Assembly: GCA_001303225.1 (NCBI GenBank)
Contig: LJNI01000131.1
Span: 1 to 6,399, forward strand
Direction of reading: 5' to 3'
DNA length: 6,399 nt
Source: a candidate division TA06 bacterium DG_78
GTDB taxonomy: Bacteria; Hydrothermota; Tepidihabitantia; SM23-42
Shown here: in pieces, positions 1 through 5,688 of the stretch
Position numbering within the stretch: the stretch's first letter is position 1
Layout of the letters: each line of letters opens with the position of its first letter
Notes under the pieces: model-generated
Told to the model about the DNA's origin: nothing
Databases searched by the model: none
What the model saw: the letters and a program-made list of their open reading frames with translations, nothing else
Made by a program: the position numbers and the translations under genes

Positions 1-107
1 TATCGTGTCGATAGTTATTCTCCATGTTTTGGATTCCCTCGATTATAGGGATAAACAATCGGCTGTCAAGATTTTTTACAATTATTGACACATTTCTACA
101 CTATTTG

Positions 108-136
108 TTGACTTCTGGTTAATTATAGAGTATAAT
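108..136 (+). promoter_or_regulatory. Sigma70-type promoter for the GTPase-dikinase operon
   Basis: The -35 element is TTGACT (108-113) and the -10 element is TATAAT (131-136), separated by the ideal 17 nt. Transcription would be expected to start near 143, giving a leader of only about 18 nt that holds little besides the RBS. It precedes the first gene of the presumed two-gene operon. A second, weaker candidate, TTTACA (75-80) and TACACT (97-102) with a 16-nt spacer, lies just upstream. This is a motif match only; no start site has been measured. Confidence 0.8.
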
Positions 137-145
137 ACCGGTCTG

Positions 146-153
146 AAAGGAGG
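146..153 (+). promoter_or_regulatory. Strong Shine-Dalgarno site of the GTPase gene
   Basis: AAAGGAGG lies 7 nt before the ATG at 161. It fixes that ATG as the start, and no competing in-frame start has a comparable site. Confidence 0.85.
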
Positions 154-160
154 AATTCGC

Positions 161-1474
161 ATGCGCAAGGTTTTAATCATGGGCGCGGCAGGTAGAGATT
201 TCCATAATTTCAATGTATTTTTTAGGAATAATCCTCGATTCAAGGTCATCTGTTTTACTGCCACACAGATACCGAATATTGAAAACCGGAAATATCCGAG
301 AGAATTAGCAGACAAAGGCTATCCAAGGGGTATCCCGATATTTTCTGAAAAACAGTTAACGTATTTAGTGAAAAAATATGCAATCGATATCGTCGTTTTT
401 TCATATTCTGATATTTCACATAATTATGTAATGCACAAGGCATCTGAGTCAATCGCAGCTGGCGCAGATTTCTGGCTCCTGGGGCCAACGTCTTCGATGT
501 TGAAATCAAAACGCAAGGTTGTATCAATATGTGCAGCGAGAACAGGAGCAGGAAAAAGTCAGACAACGAGACGAATCGCCCAGCTTTTAAGTAACTATGG
601 TGTGGAATTTTCGGTTATTCGTCATCCGATGCCTTATGGTAATCTAAAAAAACAGATTGTTCAGAAATTTTCAACATTAAAAGACTTAGATAAATATAAT
701 TGCACAATTGAAGAACGAGAAGAGTATGAACCTCATATCAGACGGAAAACCACAGTATTTGCTGGCGTTGATTATAGGCTAATTCTGAAGAACGCAGAGA
801 AAATTTCTGACGTCATTATCTGGGATGGTGGTAACAATGACTTGCCTTTTTATAAACCAGATCTACATATTGTCGTAGTTGATCCTTTTAGAGTTGGTGA
901 TGAAAATACCTACCACCCTGGCGAGGCAAATATCAGACTTGCTGATGTTATCGTGATTAACAAAATCGACACGGCTCCGTATAAAAATGTAAAGGTATTG
1001 AGAGATACCATAAAGAGATTAAATAGTCACGCCTCAGTCATTGAAGCCGCATCACCAACATACGTTGATAAACCAGGTTTAATCAGAGGAAAACGAGTGG
1101 TTGTCGTCGAAGATGGACCAACACTCACTCATGGTGGCATGGCATTTGGCGCAGGTATTGTGACCGCAAAGAGGCTCAAAGCTAAAAAAATTATCAACCC
1201 ACGACGTTATTCGGTTGGATCGATAAAGAATGCTTATTCAAAGTATCCACACATTGGCAATCTCATACCAGCACTGGGCTATGGCAAAACACAGATTAGA
1301 GAATTACAGAGAAGCATCAATAATACTCCAGCCGATTCAATCGTCATGGCAACGCCAGTTGACCTACGGAAATTTATGAAATTGAAGAAACCAGCAGTTA
1401 GAGTAAGCTACGAATTGGTTGAGAAAAGGGGACCAAAATTTGAAGACATTTTAAAAAAATATCTAAAAATATAA
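161..1474 (+). CDS. Cyclic 2,3-diphosphoglycerate synthetase-like P-loop GTPase (COG2403 family)
   Basis: This 437-residue cytoplasmic protein has no signal peptide or membrane segment. The N-terminus carries a Rossmann-like motif, GAAGRDFHNFN (8-18). The nucleotide-binding half has a Walker A loop, RTGAGKS (127-133), an acidic WDGGNND segment (221-227) that may serve as Walker B, and NKID (267-270), the G4-type guanine-specificity motif. The conserved GPTLTHGGMAFGAG segment (319-332) and ATPVDL (397-402) are typical of COG2403 proteins as I recall them. The characterised relative is cyclic 2,3-diphosphoglycerate synthetase of Methanothermus fervidus (about 460 residues), which closes 2,3-bisphosphoglycerate into the cyclic thermoprotectant using ATP. 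The lengths are similar, but bacterial members are mostly labelled only as predicted GTPases, so the reaction here is inference. The gene has its own promoter and RBS and lies 40 nt upstream of pyruvate phosphate dikinase, suggesting co-transcription and a possible tie to the phosphoglycerate-PEP segment of glycolysis. I am confident of the family, not of the substrate. Confidence 0.85.
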   Translation: MRKVLIMGAAGRDFHNFNVFFRNNPRFKVICFTATQIPNIENRKYPRELADKGYPRGIPIFSEKQLTYLVKKYAIDIVVFSYSDISHNYVMHKASESIAAGADFWLLGPTSSMLKSKRKVVSICAARTGAGKSQTTRRIAQLLSNYGVEFSVIRHPMPYGNLKKQIVQKFSTLKDLDKYNCTIEEREEYEPHIRRKTTVFAGVDYRLILKNAEKISDVIIWDGGNNDLPFYKPDLHIVVVDPFRVGDENTYHPGEANIRLADVIVINKIDTAPYKNVKVLRDTIKRLNSHASVIEAASPTYVDKPGLIRGKRVVVVEDGPTLTHGGMAFGAGIVTAKRLKAKKIINPRRYSVGSIKNAYSKYPHIGNLIPALGYGKTQIRELQRSINNTPADSIVMATPVDLRKFMKLKKPAVRVSYELVEKRGPKFEDILKKYLKI

Positions 1475-1483
1475 GCGGATGGC

Positions 1484-1504
1484 TTATTTTACGCAGTAAA
1501 ATGA
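1484..1504 (+). promoter_or_regulatory. Small hairpin touching the dikinase RBS
   Basis: ATTTTAC (1486-1492) and GTAAAAT (1496-1502) form a perfect 7-bp inverted repeat around the triloop GCA. A T·G wobble and a T-A pair extend the stem to 1484-1504. Its right arm ends on the first base of the Shine-Dalgarno sequence. No T-run follows, so it is not an intrinsic terminator. It could modulate translation or stabilise the downstream message, but it is AT-rich and may be chance. Confidence 0.4.
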
Positions 1505-1510
1505 AAGGAG
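1504..1510 (+). promoter_or_regulatory. Shine-Dalgarno site of the dikinase gene
   Basis: AAAGGAG ends only 4 nt before the ATG at 1515, a slightly tight spacing. It supports this start over the internal ATG at 1572, which has no such site. Confidence 0.75.
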
Positions 1511-1514
1511 AAAA

Positions 1515-4277
1515 ATGATAAAGAGATTAGTGTATAGTTTCGGTGGTAAAAAGGCACAAGGTTCAGCAACGATGAAGAACCGACTCGGAGGTAAAGGTGC
1601 AAATCTTGCGGAAATGACAAATCTTGGCATTCCAGTTCCTCCAGGTTTTACAATTACTACTGAGGTATGTAATTATTTCTATAAGAATAAAAAAACATTT
1701 CCCAAAAAGTTAAAAGCAGAAGTTCAAAAGGCAATGACAAAAGTGGAAACAGGTATGCGGAGAACGTTCGGTGACCCCAGAAATCCTCTCCTGATTTCAG
1801 TCCGGTCTGGTGCAAGAAAATCAATGCCCGGAATGATGGAAACTGTACTCAATATCGGTTTGACTGAAAAAACGATCCCTGGATTAATAAAACAGAGTGC
1901 AGGAGATAGTCGCTGTGTCTATGATGCGTATCGAAGGCTCATCATGATGTATTCAGATGTAGTCATGGAAAAGGCCGCGGGTATCGAGCCCAAAGATGAA
2001 GAATCAGGCATTCGAAAACAATTAGAAAAGATTATGGATACGATGAAGAAAGAAAAAGGATATAAGAATGACGTCAATTTAACTGCCCATGATCTTAAAG
2101 AACTTTGTAATGCATTCAAAGTTAGAGTACGAGAGGTTTTAAAAAAAGAATTTCCAGACGACCACAATGAGCAATTGTGGGGTGGTATTAGTGCAGTATT
2201 TGCTTCATGGAATGGCAAACGCGCAGTAAGTTATCGTAGAATAGAAGGTATTCCTGATGAATGGGGTACTGCAGTTAATGTCCAAGCAATGGTCTTTGGA
2301 AATATGGAGAGTGATTCTGCAACTGGTGTAGGGTTTACGCGCAATCCAGCTAATGGTGAAAATAAATTTTATGGTGAATACTTGATGAATGCTCAAGGTG
2401 AGGATGTCGTAGCAGGTATCCGTACTCCAGCACCAGTAAATGAATATTCAAAATCTGAACATAATAGAGATCTCGTATCATTGGAAAAGGCAATGCCAAA
2501 GATCTACAAAGAATTATATAATTACCAAAAAAGACTAGAAAAACACTATAGAGACATGCAAGATATTGAATTTACTATCGAAAATGGGAGACTCTTCATG
2601 CTCCAGACACGTGTTGGAAAACGTAATGGTCCAGCTGCTGTCAAAATGGCAACCGATATGCTTAAAGAAAAATTGATAACAAAAGAAGAGGCAGTAAAAC
2701 GGGTGAGTCCTTCTCAACTCGATGAACTACTACACCCAATGGTCGATCCAAAAGCAGAAATGGTTCAGAAACCCCTTGCCAAAGGACTTCCTGCAGGTCC
2801 AGGTGGTGCTCATGGTCAAATAGTATTTTCTTCCAATGATGCGGTAGAATGGGCGAAACAAGGTAAAAAAGCCATCTTAGTGCGTGAGGAAACTAATCCT
2901 GAAGATGTTGAGGGAATGCGGGCAGCCCAGGCAATTCTTACGGCTCGAGGTGGTATGACGTCACATGCTGCACTCGTAGCTCGTGGCTGGGGAAAGTGTT
3001 GCATTGTTGGCTGTGGTGGCCTGCACATTGACTACGAGCAGAAAATATTGAGAGTCGATGGTAAAATTTTGAAAGAGGCCGATTGGATAACACTCAACGG
3101 CACCAAAGGAAATGTCTACGAAGGACAACTACCAATGATGGAATCAGCTGAAGAGAATGTACTCCTACAAAAATTTCTTACATTATGTGATTCAATACGA
3201 CGACTCGGCGTCAGAACGAATGCCGACACTCCTACCGATGCAAAACGGGCAAGACAATTTGGAGCTGAGGGTATTGGTCTCTTGAGAACTGAACATATGT
3301 TCTATGGTAAAGGTTCTGAAGAACCACTATTCAGGTTACGTAAGATGATTGTCTCGAAAACTGAAAAAGAAAGACGTGAGGCACTCGATGAACTCTTTCC
3401 CTACGTCAAAAAAGACATTAAAGGAACCCTTGAAGCAATGGATGGATTACCTGTGGTCATCCGCCTACTCGATCCACCACTCCATGAATTTGTGCCACGT
3501 GAACGTAATAAGCTTGAACAGCTCGCTAAAGACCTCAATATTTCTCTTGAGGAATTGACACAGCGTTCAGAATCATTACACGAATCAAATCCAATGATGG
3601 GACACCGGGGTGTTCGACTCGGTGTTACATATCCTGAAATTAGCACAATGCAGATACGTGCTATATTTGAAGCAGCTGCTGAACTTATCCAGGAAGGTAA
3701 AAAACCATTTCCCGAAATAATGGTTCCTGTTGTCGGTGAAGTCAAAGAACTTGAAAACCAGAAGACAATCGTTGATATGGTCTATAGAGAAGTGCTCGAA
3801 AAATACAATCTGAAAAAAATAAAATATATGTATGGCACAATGATTGAAATCCCCAGGGCGTGTCTTGTTGCTGATAAAATAGCTCACGCAGTAGAGTTCT
3901 TCTCATATGGAACAAATGACCTCACCCAAATGGGCTTCGGTTTTTCTCGCGACGATATTGGAGGTTTTCTCCCAGATTACATCAAAAAGGGTATTCTTCC
4001 AGGAGATCCTTTCCAGAGTGTAGATCAAGCAGGTATTGGTGAGCTGATTAAAATAGGCATTGAGCGAGGTCGAAAAACCAATCCAAAGCTTGAAGTGGGA
4101 ATTTGTGGCGAACATGGTGGAGAACCTCAATCAGTCCATTTCTGCCATAAGGTTGGTATGGACTACGTTTCATGTTCACCCTATCGAGTACCTATAGCAC
4201 GACTCGCTGCTGCCCATGCGGTTTTAGAAGAAAAGTCGAAGAGGAAAATGCAGCGAAAGAAGAAACGAAGACGTTAA
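1515..4277 (+). CDS. ppdK: Pyruvate, phosphate dikinase
   Basis: This cytoplasmic enzyme interconverts pyruvate + ATP + Pi and phosphoenolpyruvate + AMP + PPi through a swinging phosphohistidine. The three-domain order is complete. The N-terminal ATP-grasp domain (about 1-370) has GGKGANLAEM (25-34, Lys27), SVRSGAR with Arg97, TRNP (275-278), and Glu352 and Gln364 in the EFTIENGRLFMLQTR segment. The central domain has GGMTSHAALVARG with phosphoryl-carrier His484. The C-terminal PEP/pyruvate barrel has RTEHMF (Arg591), Arg650 before LLDPPLHEF, Glu778 in GTMIEIPRA, Asp802 in GTNDLTQM and catalytic Cys864 in GICGEHGG. These match Clostridium symbiosum Lys22, Arg92, Glu323, Gln335, His455, Arg561, Arg617, Glu745, Asp769 and Cys831 from memory of that sequence. 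The 920 residues exceed the usual ~875 because of insertions near 152-165 and 309-321 and a polybasic tail (905-920). The start is supported by the RBS and by VYSFG matching the family N-terminus. The gene lies 40 nt after the GTPase gene. Direction in vivo (glycolytic or gluconeogenic) cannot be told from sequence. Confidence 0.98.
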   Translation: MIKRLVYSFGGKKAQGSATMKNRLGGKGANLAEMTNLGIPVPPGFTITTEVCNYFYKNKKTFPKKLKAEVQKAMTKVETGMRRTFGDPRNPLLISVRSGARKSMPGMMETVLNIGLTEKTIPGLIKQSAGDSRCVYDAYRRLIMMYSDVVMEKAAGIEPKDEESGIRKQLEKIMDTMKKEKGYKNDVNLTAHDLKELCNAFKVRVREVLKKEFPDDHNEQLWGGISAVFASWNGKRAVSYRRIEGIPDEWGTAVNVQAMVFGNMESDSATGVGFTRNPANGENKFYGEYLMNAQGEDVVAGIRTPAPVNEYSKSEHNRDLVSLEKAMPKIYKELYNYQKRLEKHYRDMQDIEFTIENGRLFMLQTRVGKRNGPAAVKMATDMLKEKLITKEEAVKRVSPSQLDELLHPMVDPKAEMVQKPLAKGLPAGPGGAHGQIVFSSNDAVEWAKQGKKAILVREETNPEDVEGMRAAQAILTARGGMTSHAALVARGWGKCCIVGCGGLHIDYEQKILRVDGKILKEADWITLNGTKGNVYEGQLPMMESAEENVLLQKFLTLCDSIRRLGVRTNADTPTDAKRARQFGAEGIGLLRTEHMFYGKGSEEPLFRLRKMIVSKTEKERREALDELFPYVKKDIKGTLEAMDGLPVVIRLLDPPLHEFVPRERNKLEQLAKDLNISLEELTQRSESLHESNPMMGHRGVRLGVTYPEISTMQIRAIFEAAAELIQEGKKPFPEIMVPVVGEVKELENQKTIVDMVYREVLEKYNLKKIKYMYGTMIEIPRACLVADKIAHAVEFFSYGTNDLTQMGFGFSRDDIGGFLPDYIKKGILPGDPFQSVDQAGIGELIKIGIERGRKTNPKLEVGICGEHGGEPQSVHFCHKVGMDYVSCSPYRVPIARLAAAHAVLEEKSKRKMQRKKKRRR

Positions 4278-4285
4278 GTTATATG

Positions 4286-4297
4286 CTTTAATTAAAG
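4286..4297. repeat. 12-nt perfect palindrome after ppdK
   Basis: CTTTAATTAAAG is its own reverse complement and begins 9 nt after the ppdK stop codon. It could be a protein-binding site. As RNA it would give only a 4-6 bp AT-rich stem followed by ATTTTC, a poor terminator. Palindromes of this kind arise readily in AT-rich spacers, so function is uncertain. Confidence 0.35.
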
Positions 4298-4310
4298 TAA
4301 TTTTCTCATC

Positions 4311-4352
4311 GGAAGAGTCTATTTTTGCTCAATTGTAGAATAGAACTCTCCC
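4311..4352 (+). repeat. Imperfect inverted repeat upstream of the MFS gene
   Basis: The left arm 4311-4323 (GGAAGAGTCTATT) pairs with the right arm 4339-4352 (AATAGAACTCTCCC). The stem has two 5-bp blocks plus a terminal GG/CC, with one mismatch and one bulged A, and the loop is 15 nt. No T-run follows on either strand, so it does not look like an intrinsic terminator. It ends 22 nt before the MFS start and occupies the place where a promoter or leader structure would lie. Regulatory function is inference. Confidence 0.4.
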
Positions 4353-4374
4353 TTACGTAAAAACTGTTACTACC

Positions 4375-5577
4375 ATGAAATATCTCATTCCTAAAGGTTA
4401 TTCACGAGACATCTGGACTGTATTTTTTTGCCGTATTACAACAGCCGTCGGTTTTTCTGTCTCCATGCCTTATTTGAATCTTTATTTACATAATGAACTC
4501 GGAATCTCAATGACCGTCTCAGGTGCTATTTTGACTTCAGCATCAATTGTTGGTGCTGTTCTCGCTGTTTACGGTGGTGAATTAAGTGACAGGATGGGGA
4601 GAAAGTGGGTAATGGTGCGTGCCTTATTCTGGCGATTCTTGATATTCATACTCATGGGGTATATAATTTCCAAAAAGGCGGATGTTTATATCATCACTGG
4701 TCTATTAATTCTTAATTCAGCATTCGGCTCATTTTTTATGCCAGCATCTATATCGTATATTGCTGATCTCACTGCAGAAGATAAAAGAACTTCTGCCTAC
4801 GGCTTACTGAGAATAGGAGGAAATCTTGGTTGGGCATTAGGACCAGCAATTGGTGGCCTGCTGGCGACGATAGGCTATTCTTACTTATTCTATTTTACCG
4901 GTGGCTGCATGTTCATTGCTACAATTATCCTCTTGAAATTCAGTAAAGAATCGTTGACCGATTCGGTTTTATTAAGGGATAAAAAATCGAGTTTAAAGGA
5001 GATGTTCTCTGTTACCAAGGATACTAGATTTTTGATATTCACGATAATTTGTTTGGTAATTTTCATTGCCTGGGGACAGCTCATATTTCCCTTTTCAGTT
5101 TTTGCTGTTAATCGTGTCGGCATAACCAAAGCACAACTTGGTGTACTTTTTTCAATAAATGGTTTTATGGTCGTTCTGTTCCAGTATTTTATAACCAACC
5201 TTATCTCGGTAAAAAAACAATTGATTGCCCTTGTGATTGGTTCTTTAATTTATGCCTTTGGTTATTTTACAGTAGGTTTTGCAAATGGTTTTGTCTTTCT
5301 TATCGGTTCAGTTGTAATAATCACAATGGCCGAGATGATCGTTTCTCCCACAACCATGAGTTATGCCTCAATACTTGCAAATCCACATCATAAGGGGCGT
5401 TATTTAGGATTTTTTAATCTCTCCCACTCCCTCGGTTGGTCACTCGCTCCACTTATTGGTGGTATCCTGCTCGATATCTTTGCAGGCAGATCATCTTTCA
5501 TGTGGGGGACTATATGTGCCTTTGCTTGTGTTGCTGCACTGGGTTTCTCTGTTTTTAAATCAAAAACCAAATCCTAA
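4375..5577 (+). CDS. Major facilitator superfamily transporter (DHA1-like, probable efflux)
   Basis: This 400-residue inner-membrane protein has about twelve hydrophobic segments, the usual length for a 12-TM MFS permease. The first cytoplasmic loop carries motif A as GGELSDRMGRK (67-77). The N-lobe contains GGNLGWALGPAIGG (148-161), resembling the motif C region of drug:proton antiporters. The C-lobe repeats it as SHSLGWSLAPLIGG (350-363), showing the two-lobe pseudo-symmetry. A polar stretch around 190-215 is the central cytoplasmic loop, and the C-terminus is short and basic. Overall it resembles DHA1 exporters of the MdtH/YfcJ type, but substrate cannot be assigned and a nutrient or sugar is not excluded. 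The ATG at 4375 is the only reasonable start because an in-frame stop lies at 4336 and no other start follows it. Unusually, no Shine-Dalgarno sequence precedes it. It lies 97 nt after ppdK with no convincing promoter, so read-through is possible. Confidence 0.92.
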   Translation: MKYLIPKGYSRDIWTVFFCRITTAVGFSVSMPYLNLYLHNELGISMTVSGAILTSASIVGAVLAVYGGELSDRMGRKWVMVRALFWRFLIFILMGYIISKKADVYIITGLLILNSAFGSFFMPASISYIADLTAEDKRTSAYGLLRIGGNLGWALGPAIGGLLATIGYSYLFYFTGGCMFIATIILLKFSKESLTDSVLLRDKKSSLKEMFSVTKDTRFLIFTIICLVIFIAWGQLIFPFSVFAVNRVGITKAQLGVLFSINGFMVVLFQYFITNLISVKKQLIALVIGSLIYAFGYFTVGFANGFVFLIGSVVIITMAEMIVSPTTMSYASILANPHHKGRYLGFFNLSHSLGWSLAPLIGGILLDIFAGRSSFMWGTICAFACVAALGFSVFKSKTKS

Positions 5578-5579
5578 AA

Positions 5580-5615
5580 ATCTTCCAAGCCTATAAGTAA
5601 TTTAATGTGGAAGAT
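5580..5615. repeat. 8-bp perfect inverted repeat after the MFS gene
   Basis: ATCTTCCA (5580-5587) and TGGAAGAT (5608-5615) are perfect reverse complements around a 20-nt AT-rich loop, starting 2 nt after the MFS stop. No T-run follows on the + strand. Read on the - strand, the arm is followed by TTTTTAGG, so it looks more like a terminator in that direction, though no - strand gene is visible. It may protect the 3' end of the MFS message or act as a weak terminator. Confidence 0.4.
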
Positions 5616-5644
5616 ATTGCTTAACAATAGTCATCCCACGCCGG

Positions 5645-5672
5645 TTGACATCCTGCAAAATACAGTTATAAT
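5645..5672 (+). promoter_or_regulatory. Consensus sigma70-type promoter for the exported-protein gene
   Basis: A perfect TTGACA (5645-5650) and a perfect TATAAT (5667-5672) are separated by 16 nt. The predicted transcription start, about 7 nt past the -10, falls at 5679-5680, the first bases of the Shine-Dalgarno sequence. The leader would be only about 10 nt. This promoter makes the last gene an independent transcription unit. Confidence 0.8.
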
Positions 5673-5678
5673 AATCTT

Positions 5679-5684
5679 AGGAGG
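5679..5684 (+). promoter_or_regulatory. Shine-Dalgarno site of the exported-protein gene
   Basis: AGGAGG stands 4 nt before the ATG at 5689 and fixes the start. It sits at or next to the predicted transcription start, so a start even a few bases downstream would remove it from the message. Confidence 0.75.
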
Positions 5685-5688
5685 TTTT

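Noticed and set aside
1..13. TATCG-TGT-CGATA inverted repeat at the left edge
   Set aside because: It has a 5-bp stem, is cut off from its context by the window edge and has no adjacent T-run; this is too little to call a feature.
40..77. Possible terminator of an upstream gene: CGATT (40-44)/AATCG (57-61) followed by TTTTTT (72-77)
   Set aside because: The stem is only 5 bp with a 12-nt loop and the T-run begins 10 nt after the stem, too far for an intrinsic terminator.
255..566. Open frame on the - strand inside the GTPase gene (and similar - strand frames at 82-315, 1919-2218, 2816-3028, 3401-3745, 3585-3887, 4890-5198, 6023-6241)
   Set aside because: Each lies opposite a well-recognised or clearly coding + strand gene, has no recognisable domain and has low-complexity shadow-like composition.
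1572..1574. Alternative ppdK start at Met20
   Set aside because: It lacks a Shine-Dalgarno, and residues 1-19 include VYSFG, which matches the family N-terminus; the ATG at 1515 has AAAGGAG at 4 nt.
3349..3558. 69-codon + strand open frame inside ppdK
   Set aside because: It overlaps the conserved barrel-domain region of the dikinase in another frame and has no domain of its own.
4336..4341. TAGAAT as a -10 element for the MFS gene
   Set aside because: No acceptable -35 lies 16-18 nt upstream and it is not an extended -10.
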